Source: Bacillus sp. ISL-18
GTDB lineage: Bacteria; Bacillota; Bacilli; Bacillales; Cytobacillaceae
Length of the DNA stretch: 64,000 bases
Direction of reading: 5' to 3'
NCBI RefSeq assembly: GCF_018613415.1
Contig: NZ_JAGGQG010000010.1
Coordinates: 657,573 to 721,572, forward strand
Shown here: piece by piece, positions 40,618-48,820 of the stretch
Layout of the letters: each line of letters starts with the position of its first letter
How positions within the stretch are numbered: the stretch's first letter is position 1
Translations under genes and position numbers: made by a program
The notes under the pieces: model-generated
The model's database searches: none
The model's input: only the letters and a program-made list of their open reading frames with translations
What the model was told of the DNA's origin: nothing

Positions 40618-40690
40618 TTTGACAGTAAAGTTAGCTTATCCGCTAGTTGACTCTAGTTATCCGCCAGTTACCCCATGTTATCAGCCAGAC
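40618..40690 (-). repeat. Array D: short 21-bp array between rph and rdgB
   Basis: On the plus strand the core of array B appears inverted: CGCTAG at 40641, CGCCAG at 40662 and AGCCAG at 40683, exactly 21 bp apart, with a weaker TGACAG at 40620. Units read TTATCCGCCAGT. It lies within the rph-rdgB intergenic space and would be transcribed. Confidence 0.75.
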
Positions 40691-40726
40691 AATTCCTCTA
40701 TCCAAGCGAATCCTACTTCTACCAAC

Positions 40727-41482
40727 TTATTTCTTCCTTCTACTCTCAATCTTTTTAATAATCTCCTCACCAAGTGCTGCTTTTTGCTGTTCGAATAACT
40801 CCATAAGCCCTTCTTGTGCAGCATGGAGCAGCCCTTGAAGTTGGTCGTAAGAGAAAGTTGATTCTTCCCCTGTACCTTGCAGCTCGACAAATTCTCCATT
40901 TCCTGTCATGACCACATTCATATCGACTTCAGCCTTGGAATCTTCCGCATAGTTTAAATCTAACACGATCTTGCCGCCCGATAAGATCCCGACACTCGTT
41001 GCAGCTAAATAATCGGTAATTGGAAATTTCGGAAAGTGCTTTTTCTCCGTTAATGAATTTAGGGCTAAGGTGAGCGCCACAAATGCACCGGTAATCGAGG
41101 CTGTTCGCGTCCCTCCATCCGCCTGGATGACATCACAATCAATCCAAACCGTCCTCTCTCCAAGTGCCTTCAGATCGACTATCGCACGAAGTGCACGGCC
41201 AATCAAGCGCTGAATCTCCATTGTTCTGCCTGAGACCTTTCCTTTAGAGGATTCACGAGTGTTTCTGGTTTCTGTTGCCCTTGGAAGCATAGCGTATTCG
41301 GCTGTAATCCAGCCCTTCCCTTCCCCTCTCATAAAGTGAGGAACCCGATCTTCAATACTGGCGGTACAAATAACCTTTGTATTTCCGACCGATATAAGGA
41401 CAGAACCCTCTGGGTGCATTAAATAATTGGTTTCAATATGTATAGGCCTTAGCTGCAATGGCTCTCTTCCATCCACTCGCAC
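40727..41482 (-). CDS. rph: Ribonuclease PH
   Basis: RNase PH trims tRNA 3' ends phosphorolytically. The 251-residue protein starts with GTG ([14 protein letters not shown]), seven bases after AAGGAGG, and shows [38 protein letters not shown] (cited within limit) and [18 protein letters not shown]. It heads the rph-rdgB-ysnB group, downstream of gerM. Confidence 0.97.
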   Translation of the reverse strand: MRVDGREPLQLRPIHIETNYLMHPEGSVLISVGNTKVICTASIEDRVPHFMRGEGKGWITAEYAMLPRATETRNTRESSKGKVSGRTMEIQRLIGRALRAIVDLKALGERTVWIDCDVIQADGGTRTASITGAFVALTLALNSLTEKKHFPKFPITDYLAATSVGILSGGKIVLDLNYAEDSKAEVDMNVVMTGNGEFVELQGTGEESTFSYDQLQGLLHAAQEGLMELFEQQKAALGEEIIKKIESRRKK

Positions 41483-41537
41483 AACTTATCCTCCTTATGA
41501 GTATCGCTTTTATTCAAATGGCTGTGTTAATCTTGAA

Positions 41538-41671
41538 TGTTGATTTCCGCTCCAGGCGGCTTCGCTTTCCGCGGGCGTGCCGGGGAGCCTCCTCGGCGCA
41601 CTTGCGCCTGCGGGGTCTCCTCTGCCCCGTACTCCCGCAGGAGTCTTCGCCGCCTTCCGCTCCAATCAACA
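41538..41671. repeat. GC-rich interspersed palindromic repeat
   Basis: The 134-bp element is far richer in GC than its surroundings and is bounded by the inverted octamers TGTTGATT (41538-41545) and AATCAACA (41664-41671). Inside, TCCGCTCCAGGCGGC and GCCGCCTTCCGCTCC mark the two arms, with further self-complementary parts (GGGGAGCC, CCCGCAGGAG). It resembles a repeat I recall as abundant in Bacillaceae genomes. It lies between gerM and rph. Confidence 0.8.
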
Positions 41672-41779
41672 TGCTAAAAATCAACCATAACCTTTAACAC
41701 AGCCTTTCAAATAAAGAAGAGGCGGGCCTAAGAGCCAACCTCTTTCATGGTCACTATATAGTATAACAAAAATGGTTTT

Positions 41780-42835
41780 TTAAAAACTACCTGTATTGAC
41801 TTTTTCTGGACGTGTTACCGGTTCAGAGACTTTCTTCCCTTGATCATTCTTAATGTCTACCTTACCTTCAACCTCGACGGCAACCTTTTCAACACCTTTT
41901 TGTTCTGTTAAAGAAAGAACGAGCGTATCTAGTAACGATTGAGAGATTTCTTTGTCCTTAAAGCTGTCATAAATATTCTTGTTAAAGTTTAATGTTACCG
42001 TACCGTTTTCATATTTAGGGGCTTCAAGCAGCTTCACATCTGACATAAATTCAGATACTAGCGTAGATTTCTCACTCGGCCCTTGAATTAATTGTTTGAT
42101 GACAGCGGCATAATTGTCTTTCTCCGTATTGCTAATCCGGCGTGTTACCGGCACATAGTAATAAGAGCCCTCTTCCCCGCCAATATAATAGACCGTTACT
42201 GGCTTTGTATTGGTAATATCTGCGACATCTGTGGTATCAATATTAATCCCGGATGCTCTTGATAGATTTTCACTAATCGGAGTTCCGCCGACAGGCATTT
42301 CTGTTAAGTCATGGCCGTTCATTTGAAGCTTGACCGATTTCACGTTATCAAATTGCGTCATTGTCCAGGTGACAGATTGAAGGATTTTTTGTTCATCCTG
42401 TGGCTGATAATTCTTGAATTCTTTTGAGAAGTTCACCGTTGCGACGCCATTATCTTTATTAATGTTAACCGAAACTTCTGTATCTTCAGGGAGCACTGCC
42501 CTAAACTTATTTGGAAGCAAGTCGGTTCCTTTACCATTTACCACAAGATACTCAAGGGCCTGTTTTGCTACGGAAGCGGTTTTTGGCAGGGCAAGTGTTT
42601 GCGGAACTACATAGCCATCCTTATCAATCAAATAGAGTTCCGTTTTAACTGTGTTCTGGGCGGTTTCTTTATCTTTCGCCGTCGTCACCTTGCTTACCGT
42701 TTCATCTTTCACCGTAACCGTTTTTGGCGGATCGATTTTCTTTTGTACTTCTGTGTTAAATAGTCCGCAGCCAGAAAGTAGCATTGTCGAGGTCAACACC
42801 GTCATACCAATTATTTTTGCTTTATTTTTAGACAC
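41780..42835 (-). CDS. gerM: GerM, sporulation/germination lipoprotein
   Basis: GerM (351 residues) is a lipoprotein with two GerMN domains, needed with the SpoIIIAH-SpoIIQ channel in the intermembrane space. The signal MTVLTSTMLLSGCGLF ends in the lipobox LSGC, with Cys about residue 23. The two GerMN repeats show LPKTASVAKQALEYLVVNGK and KDNYAAVIKQLIQGPSEKST. It starts with GTG after GGGGGG. It lies upstream of rph as in B. subtilis. Confidence 0.94.
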   Translation of the reverse strand: MSKNKAKIIGMTVLTSTMLLSGCGLFNTEVQKKIDPPKTVTVKDETVSKVTTAKDKETAQNTVKTELYLIDKDGYVVPQTLALPKTASVAKQALEYLVVNGKGTDLLPNKFRAVLPEDTEVSVNINKDNGVATVNFSKEFKNYQPQDEQKILQSVTWTMTQFDNVKSVKLQMNGHDLTEMPVGGTPISENLSRASGINIDTTDVADITNTKPVTVYYIGGEEGSYYYVPVTRRISNTEKDNYAAVIKQLIQGPSEKSTLVSEFMSDVKLLEAPKYENGTVTLNFNKNIYDSFKDKEISQSLLDTLVLSLTEQKGVEKVAVEVEGKVDIKNDQGKKVSEPVTRPEKVNTGSF

Positions 42836-42933
42836 ATTAATTCCCCCCTAAGACAGTTTGTACTATCATGTATACGAGCCTTACGAAAAAATAGACCGCC
42901 TTAAGAAAGAAAAATAGAATTAAATTTATATGC

Positions 42934-42965
42934 AAAAAGGAGCCCCGTGGCTGGAGCTCCTTTTA
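42934..42965 (-). terminator. Terminator after racE
   Basis: AAAAGGAGCTCC/GGGGCTCCTTTTT forms a stem with a T tract on the minus strand overlapping the racE stop. Confidence 0.88.
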
Positions 42966-43757
42966 AAGTTTTATTTTATTTACATTGTGGACAGGAGTTC
43001 CGAGCCATTGGGAGGCAATTTTTGAAAAAAGCCATTTTGAGCCTGTTGTGTAATATTCGTGCTCTGGTTCGTCCTCACAAGTGTCCAGCAAATCATTATA
43101 CTGGAGAATAGCACTGACTTCTCGAGCTGTTTCATCCCCTGAACTAATTACCTTTACCTTCTCACCCATTACATTTTTAATAAGCGGTTCGAGCAGTGGA
43201 TAATGGGTACACCCCAATATTAAAGTATCTAAATTTTGCTCCAACAGCGGCTTCAAAGATTCATCTACGATTCTCTCAGCAATGGCACCTGCATATTCTC
43301 CGCTCTCCACTAGAGGGACAAATTTCGGGCATGCATGACTCGTGACAAACAGCCTGCTGTTGAGCGATTTTAGAGCTATTTCATAGGCTCCGCTTTTGAC
43401 CGTTCCAATTGTGCCAATAATCCCGACACGATAATTTTTCGTCCGCTTTATCGCAGCTCGTGCCCCAGGATTAATTACGCCAATAACTGGAATTGATAAT
43501 GCTTTACGGATTTCATCCAAAGCAGCAGCCGTAGCGGTATTGCAGGCTATGACAAGCATCTTAATATTTTTTTCTAATAAAAAATTAGTTAATTCCCAAG
43601 TAAACTTCTTAACTTCCTGTCTTGACCTTGGGCCATATGGGCAGCGTGCTGTATCTCCCAAATAGATGATTTTCTCATTGGGAAGCTGCCTCATCATCTC
43701 TTTGGCAACGGTTAGTCCACCGACACCGGAATCAATAACACCGATTGGTTGTTTCAA
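42963..43757 (-). CDS. racE: Glutamate racemase
   Basis: This 264-residue racemase supplies D-glutamate for peptidoglycan. The two catalytic cysteines are Cys72 in [12 protein letters not shown] and Cys183 in LGCTHYPLL; the N-terminal [17 protein letters not shown] is diagnostic. It starts with TTG eight bases after AGAGG. It follows ysmB with a 15-bp spacer. Confidence 0.97.
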   Translation of the reverse strand: MKQPIGVIDSGVGGLTVAKEMMRQLPNEKIIYLGDTARCPYGPRSRQEVKKFTWELTNFLLEKNIKMLVIACNTATAAALDEIRKALSIPVIGVINPGARAAIKRTKNYRVGIIGTIGTVKSGAYEIALKSLNSRLFVTSHACPKFVPLVESGEYAGAIAERIVDESLKPLLEQNLDTLILGCTHYPLLEPLIKNVMGEKVKVISSGDETAREVSAILQYNDLLDTCEDEPEHEYYTTGSKWLFSKIASQWLGTPVHNVNKIKL

Positions 43758-43772
43758 AAATCTCGCCTCTTT

Positions 43773-44222
43773 TTAACGCATTTCTTGATGCATTTTGCTC
43801 AAGCTGGATTGAAGAAGTAAGATTTGATCCATTGTAAAGTTTTTTAATATTTCCTCTAAATACGCCTGACGCTTCTTTATGACTTCATCAATGATTCTTT
43901 TACCTTCTTCTAATAAATGAATTCGCACGACACGGCGGTCGCTGGGATCCTTCACTCGCACCACAAGTAAATTTTTTTCCATCCGGTCGACTAAATCTGT
44001 CGTTGTACTGCAAGCCAAAAACATTTTATTCGATAGCTCTCCAATGGTCATGTCTCCCTCTTCAAAAAGCCATTGCAAGGCCACGAATTGTGGTGGAGTA
44101 ATTTTATATTGACTTAACATTTCCCGGCCCTTCTGTTTAATGATACCAGAAATATAACGTAAGTCCTTTTCAATATTAGCAATAATATCCACTGTAACTT
44201 TTTGTGGGTTTTCGAGTTCCAT
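43773..44222 (-). CDS. ysmB: MarR-family regulator (YsmB)
   Basis: The protein of about 149 residues has the MarR winged helix-turn-helix (FVALQWLFEEGDMTIGELSN, KMFLACSTTTDLVDRMEKN, VKDPSDRRVVRIHLLEEGK). The ATG at 44222 follows AGGAG; an earlier GTG overlaps that site. Its ligand and targets are unknown; it is cotranscribed with racE as in B. subtilis. Confidence 0.92.
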   Translation of the reverse strand: MELENPQKVTVDIIANIEKDLRYISGIIKQKGREMLSQYKITPPQFVALQWLFEEGDMTIGELSNKMFLACSTTTDLVDRMEKNLLVVRVKDPSDRRVVRIHLLEEGKRIIDEVIKKRQAYLEEILKNFTMDQILLLQSSLSKMHQEMR

Positions 44223-44468
44223 ATTTGTATACACTCCTATAATTTGCTTCTCCTCAAGACGACACTAGGTCATAACCGGCTGAAAAAAGCTAAATGTCTT
44301 AAAGCTTGTACTTATTTTCTACTTTTTTTGCTAAAATTTCAAGCAGAAACTTGCTTTTTGCTACTCCTGAAAAGCCATTTACTAAATCAAATGCTATAAT
44401 AAATTTATTCTAACAGATTCGTTCATAATATAGTTATGTTTGAATTTTAAAACAAAGGTGAGAAAAAG

Positions 44469-44774
44469 ATGAAAATAGATTTGAGTAACACTGCGATTCA
44501 ATGGTTTAAGGAAGAAGTAGACTTAAAAAATGGGGATAAGGTTAGATTCTATGTAAAAATTTACGGAAGCAGCCCTGTTCAAGAAGGGTTTTCACTTGCT
44601 TTTACCGTGGATAATGAACCCATCGACATTGCAGTTAAGACTGAAAAAGACGGGCTGACCTTTTTTATTGAGGGTGCTGATTTATGGTTCTTTAATGGTC
44701 ATGATTTACATGTTGATTACAATAAAGAAATTGATGAATTAGAATTTAGTTATATTCTACCAAGTGAAAAATAA
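44469..44774 (+). CDS. HesB/YneR-like protein without cysteines
   Basis: The 101-residue plus-strand product (MKIDLSNTAIQWFKEEVDLK, then GFSLAFTVDNEP and ADLWFFNGHDLHVDYN) has the length and beta-rich pattern of the HesB/IscA-like YneR family. It contains no cysteine, so it cannot bind an Fe-S cluster as A-type carriers do. AAAGGTGAG precedes the ATG. It is divergent from ysmB and converges on the histidine kinase gene with a shared terminator. The role is unknown. Confidence 0.8.
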   Translation: MKIDLSNTAIQWFKEEVDLKNGDKVRFYVKIYGSSPVQEGFSLAFTVDNEPIDIAVKTEKDGLTFFIEGADLWFFNGHDLHVDYNKEIDELEFSYILPSEK

Positions 44775-44811
44775 TAAAAACCGGCATCTTAAAAAGATGC
44801 CGATTTTTATT
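44775..44811. terminator. Bidirectional terminator
   Basis: A perfect 9-bp stem CGGCATCTT/AAGATGCCG (44782-44790 with 44794-44802) has T tracts for both strands, between the HesB-like gene and the kinase. Confidence 0.88.
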
Positions 44812-44825
44812 ACCCTAGGTATTTC

Positions 44826-46661
44826 TTAATGAAGTCTTTTACTTGCAATGGGTAAAATCACTTCTATTAAAGTCCCCTGCTCATCGCTCCAAATATTAAT
44901 GGTTCCACCATGGTTTTCAATGATTTGTTTTGAAATCATCACTCCAAGTCCAGTACCATCTTCTTTGGTGGTGAAAAATGGCTCTCCCACACGTTTTAAT
45001 ATTTCTTGTGACATACCCTTTCCCGTGTCTTGAAAGAAGACCTTTACCATATTAAGACCGTATTGTTTTACCTCAATGGTGATAAGCCCGCCCTCTGGCA
45101 TCGCCTCTATGGCATTTTTTAAAATGTTGATAAACACCTGCTTTAACTGATTCCGATCACAATTAATAGTAAAGTTATGATAATTGTAATGGGTCTCGAT
45201 TTGAACTCCACTGATAATGGCCTGTGTATCAATCAACGTCTTAACATTTTCCAGCAGGGTGATGAGATCAACGGCTTCAAATTTTAATTCATGTGGTTTG
45301 GCCATGACCAGAAGCTCACTTAGAATCAATTCAATCCTGTCCATTTCAGACTCGATGATTTCAAAGTAAGGCCTATTCCTCTCCTCTTCTGACTCCATCA
45401 ACTGCAGAAAACCTTTAATGGCGGTGAGAGGATTTCGTACCTCATGAGCAATTCCCGCAGCCAGTTGTCCTGCTACATTTAATTTCTCGGAATTAAGCAG
45501 GAGTTCATGGGTCCTTTTCCGTTCGGTAATATCCCGAATGATGATATGCCTCGCCCGGTTATTCTGATAAATGGTTGGAATTCCTTTCACTTCGGCTACA
45601 AATGGAGAGCCGTCTAAGCGCAGGAGTTTATACTCAATAAAGTCTGTGACATTACCAGACGTCTCGATTTGCTGACGCTCTTTGGCTATCTCATGATAAT
45701 CCGGATGGATAAGATCAGCCATTGTCCGATTTAGAATATCCTTTTTATCTGATGCCCCGAATAATTTGGCACCTGTTTCATTGATAAAGAGAATCTCGGC
45801 ATCTTTTGCAATAATGACGGCATCTGGTGAATACTCAACTAGATCTCGATAGGTTTCTTCCCGTCTTTTTGCTTCTGTTATATCTCTTATTACACTGACA
45901 ATCTCTAAAACATGCAGAGTATCATGGGCGATGATTGGTTTACAAAGCGATTCCACCCACATATATTCACCGCTATTTTTTCGGACACGGTAGCTGTCTC
46001 GTCCATGTTCTTGGCCGTCGAGGACCTTTCTTCGGTTTTGAAAGGCGTTTTCAACATCATCCGGATGGACAAACGACAAAATATTTTGGTTCAACACTTC
46101 ATTTGGATCATAACCGAGAATATATTCACAGGAAGGAGAAACATAGACAATTTCACCTTGCAAGTTAGTACTAACAATAACATCGAGGATATTATCAGTT
46201 AAAACGCGCTGCATTTCTTCAACTTTTCTTATTTCTTCTTTTTTTCTTTTTAATTCCGTTATGTCTTTCCCGACTGCGCTAACCCCGACAATTTGGTCAT
46301 CTTCACTAATCGGGATAAAGGTTATATTTAAATCAAGGATTTGTCCAATTTTTGTGATGATCTTGGTATCAAAGTTTGAAAAACGGCCTAATACCGCATT
46401 GCTAAAATGATGGAACACCTTATTTATGTGGTCGATGGGAAATAGAAATTGAAGTTTTAACTCGTCCGCTTCCACGGGTGAAAAACCAGTTAATTGTAAG
46501 AATGCCGGGTTCGATTGAACAACACGGCCTTCAATATCCAATACAAAAATGCTATCTTCGTTGCAGGAAAATAACGTCTCATTTCTGCGGTGATTTTCTT
46601 TTAAATATTTTAATAAAAGCATTCTCTTTTCACTTTTAATCGCTTCAACAGGACTGTTCAT
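44826..46661 (-). CDS. Three-PAS sensor histidine kinase (sporulation-kinase-like)
   Basis: The 611-residue protein has no membrane span. Three PAS domains are read at about residues 30-135, 150-265 and 275-385 (DIEGRVVQSNPAFLQLTGF; GEIVYVSPSCEYILGYDPNE; DAVIIAKDAEILFINETGAK), each ending in a DITE/DITEAKR-type linker. The HisKA box GIAHEVRNPLTAIKGFLQLM at about 400 carries the phosphorylated His; the N box NILKNAIEAMPEGG and G boxes DTGKGM and DGTGLGVMIS follow. The architecture is that of soluble Bacillus sporulation kinases (KinA/KinE). No response regulator is adjacent, so Spo0F is a plausible partner; this is inference. Confidence 0.88.
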   Translation of the reverse strand: MNSPVEAIKSEKRMLLLKYLKENHRRNETLFSCNEDSIFVLDIEGRVVQSNPAFLQLTGFSPVEADELKLQFLFPIDHINKVFHHFSNAVLGRFSNFDTKIITKIGQILDLNITFIPISEDDQIVGVSAVGKDITELKRKKEEIRKVEEMQRVLTDNILDVIVSTNLQGEIVYVSPSCEYILGYDPNEVLNQNILSFVHPDDVENAFQNRRKVLDGQEHGRDSYRVRKNSGEYMWVESLCKPIIAHDTLHVLEIVSVIRDITEAKRREETYRDLVEYSPDAVIIAKDAEILFINETGAKLFGASDKKDILNRTMADLIHPDYHEIAKERQQIETSGNVTDFIEYKLLRLDGSPFVAEVKGIPTIYQNNRARHIIIRDITERKRTHELLLNSEKLNVAGQLAAGIAHEVRNPLTAIKGFLQLMESEEERNRPYFEIIESEMDRIELILSELLVMAKPHELKFEAVDLITLLENVKTLIDTQAIISGVQIETHYNYHNFTINCDRNQLKQVFINILKNAIEAMPEGGLITIEVKQYGLNMVKVFFQDTGKGMSQEILKRVGEPFFTTKEDGTGLGVMISKQIIENHGGTINIWSDEQGTLIEVILPIASKRLH

Positions 46662-46877
46662 CTTTCTCTTTCCGTTCCTTTCTCCCCTAATAATACCTAT
46701 ATATGATCACTCTAATTTTCATTTTAAGTTTTACTGATAAAACTTTCAATAGATTTCTACTATTTTCCATTAACTTATATTATCTTCTAAACTAGCCAAA
46801 GAAAGAACAATTTGCATGATACGGATAGGGAAACTAGTGTGAGGAGGTCTGTTTTTATTTTTCTAAAAAAACATTTT

Positions 46878-46917
46878 CATAAAAATGAACGGCCCCCAAA
46901 ATGGAAGCCGGTCATTA
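46878..46917 (-). terminator. Terminator after gerE
   Basis: AATGACCGGC/GCCGTTCATT followed by TTTTA on the minus strand, starting at the gerE stop. Confidence 0.8.
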
Positions 46918-47142
46918 TTAAAGTTCTAGCTCTCCCATTCGAAGGAGCTCTACAACAGCTTGTGAACGCCCTTTGACACCAAGCTTTTGCATGGCATTTG
47001 AAATGTGATTCCTTACTGTTTTTTCGCTTATAAATAATTCACCAGCGATTTCTTTCGTTGTTTTGTCTTGTACTAGTAGTTCGAATACTTCTCTTTCCCG
47101 TTTGGTGAGTAATGGCTTGTGATTATAATCATTCTCCTTCAA
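46918..47142 (-). CDS. gerE: GerE late mother-cell transcription regulator
   Basis: GerE is a 74-residue stand-alone LuxR/FixJ-type DNA-binding domain that with sigma-K controls late coat genes. The sequence [20 protein letters not shown] and [19 protein letters not shown] is the full helix-turn-helix, and the length equals that of B. subtilis. It starts with TTG nine bases after GGAGGG. It lies upstream of the kinase and downstream of the sortase. Confidence 0.97.
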   Translation of the reverse strand: MKENDYNHKPLLTKREREVFELLVQDKTTKEIAGELFISEKTVRNHISNAMQKLGVKGRSQAVVELLRMGELEL

Positions 47143-47307
47143 GTATTGTAACCCTCCTTGCCTTCGCCAGTAATGTATCGTGGGATGGGTATATATTTAG
47201 TCACCATATCTTATGTAAACGATACAAATGGAGTGACTATAATTGACTAAAAGGAGTGGGTTTTTATTAAAAAATCACAAAATTATTCCAACTTTTTTAT
47301 TTTTTGT

Positions 47308-47892
47308 TTAGGAGTTAATTATTTTTGCATAAATAATGTATCGTTTTGGCGCATTACCAACATAATGAAACGGATAACATGTGGTCAGGATTAATTCTTC
47401 CTGCTGTTTTTGTAAGGTAATAATGCTTTTATCGTTTGCTTTAACAATTTTTGTACGGACGATCTCGTATGTATAATTCCCATACGGCATCTGTATCTTT
47501 AACTGGTTACCTATTTTTAGTTCGCCTAATTTGCGAAATACTGTATCCCGATGACCCGACAAAACGATTTGCCCCTTATCACCTGGAAAAGAAGAGCCTT
47601 TATAATGGCCTACTCCCTTTTCAAGATCATCAGGGTCTGTTCCTTCCACAATGGCCAATTCAGCTTTAATGTTTGGAATCTTTAAAATGCCAACTGTATC
47701 TCCTATAGTGGGAGGTGTACTAGTATCTAGTTTCTTCTTATCCGCAGTAACCGGCTGTTTCTGGCTGATAATTTCCTTTGCCTGCTGAAGAGCCGTAGTC
47801 GATTTTACTTTTGTATGGGCATATTGCCAAACACCAACGCCCAATAGAATAAGTCCTATTACAATAAGAAAAAAGGGGAATTTTCTTTTCAC
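47308..47892 (-). CDS. Class D sortase
   Basis: The 194-residue protein has an N-terminal signal anchor (FFLIVIGLILLGVGVW, about 7-22) and an extracytoplasmic sortase domain: catalytic His114 in LSGHRDTVFRKLGEL, Cys172 in ILTTCYPFHYVG and Arg184 in APKRYI. TTCYPF and the short N-terminus indicate class D. The enzyme should attach or process cell-wall proteins, but no LPxT-type substrate is encoded in this window. It starts with GTG. It lies directly upstream of gerE and downstream of sdhB, each as separate units. Confidence 0.9.
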   Translation of the reverse strand: MKRKFPFFLIVIGLILLGVGVWQYAHTKVKSTTALQQAKEIISQKQPVTADKKKLDTSTPPTIGDTVGILKIPNIKAELAIVEGTDPDDLEKGVGHYKGSSFPGDKGQIVLSGHRDTVFRKLGELKIGNQLKIQMPYGNYTYEIVRTKIVKANDKSIITLQKQQEELILTTCYPFHYVGNAPKRYIIYAKIINS

Positions 47893-47973
47893 CTTGAATA
47901 CCTGCCTTTAATGAGGTTCATTTCTTCAAGTATACCAAAGAGTGACACGATTGGACTATTGAAACTATTGCCT

Positions 47974-48018
47974 AAAAAAAGAAAAAACCTTCTTTCCCAA
48001 ACAGAAAAGAAGGTTTTG
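47974..48018 (-). terminator. Terminator after sdhB
   Basis: AAAACCTTCTTTTC/GAAAGAAGGTTTT on the minus strand runs into a long T-rich tract. It ends the sdhCAB operon. Confidence 0.88.
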
Positions 48019-48034
48019 TGAGGCTATATTACGT

Positions 48035-48799
48035 TTAGTTACCACTATCGCTTCCAAAGAAGTTTCTAAATGCTTGCATCGTGGCAGCACGGTTAACCGC
48101 TGCAATCGAAGTTGTAATAGGAATTCCTTTTGGACATGCCTGTACACAGTTTTGCGAATTCCCGCATCCCTGCATACCGCCATCCTCCATAAAAGCATTT
48201 AAACGTTCTGCTGCGTTCATTTCACCTGTTGGATGTGCGTTGAATAAGCGAACTTGGTTAAATACTGCTGGTCCCATAAAGTTTGTTTTACTATTCACAT
48301 TTGGACAAGCCTCTAGACAAACACCGCAAGTCATACATTTAGATAGCTCATATGCCCACTGACGTTTTCTTTCCGGCATCCGTGGTCCAGGTCCTAAATC
48401 ATAGGTTCCATCAATCGGAATCCAGGCTTTTACCTTTTTCAAGGAATCAAACATTCTGCTCCGATCAACGGAGAGGTCACGAACAACAGGGAATGTTTTC
48501 ATTGGTGCTAGGCGAATCGGCTGTTCTAGCTGATCAACCAAAGCCGAACAAGATTGACGAGGCTTCCCGTTAATCACCATTGAACAGGCACCGCAAACCT
48601 CTTCAAGGCAGTTCATTTCCCAAGTGACTGGAGTAGTCGTTTTCCCTTGTGCATTTACTGGATTTTTACGTATTTCCATCAAGGCCGAAATAACGTTCAT
48701 ATTCGGACGGTATGGAATTTCGAATGTCTCCTCATAAGGAGCAGCATCTGGACTATCTTGACGAGTAATGATAAAAGTTACCTTTTTATTTTCAGACAT
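48035..48799 (-). CDS. sdhB: Succinate dehydrogenase iron-sulfur subunit
   Basis: SdhB (254 residues) carries the three Fe-S clusters linking SdhA flavin to the quinone site. The 2Fe-2S ligands are in CLEEVCGACSMVINGKPRQSC, partly quoted as CLEEVCGACSM, and the 4Fe-4S and 3Fe-4S ligands in CMTCGVCLEACP and CGNSQNCVQACPKG. It is the last gene of sdhCAB. Confidence 0.97.
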   Translation of the reverse strand: MSENKKVTFIITRQDSPDAAPYEETFEIPYRPNMNVISALMEIRKNPVNAQGKTTTPVTWEMNCLEEVCGACSMVINGKPRQSCSALVDQLEQPIRLAPMKTFPVVRDLSVDRSRMFDSLKKVKAWIPIDGTYDLGPGPRMPERKRQWAYELSKCMTCGVCLEACPNVNSKTNFMGPAVFNQVRLFNAHPTGEMNAAERLNAFMEDGGMQGCGNSQNCVQACPKGIPITTSIAAVNRAATMQAFRNFFGSDSGN

Positions 48800-48820
48800 G
48801 TTTCCCCACTCCCCTTTCTA

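Noticed and set aside
41458..41697. 79-codon plus-strand frame over the GC-rich repeat
   Set aside because: The frame is produced by the stop-poor GC-rich palindrome and has no ribosome-binding site.
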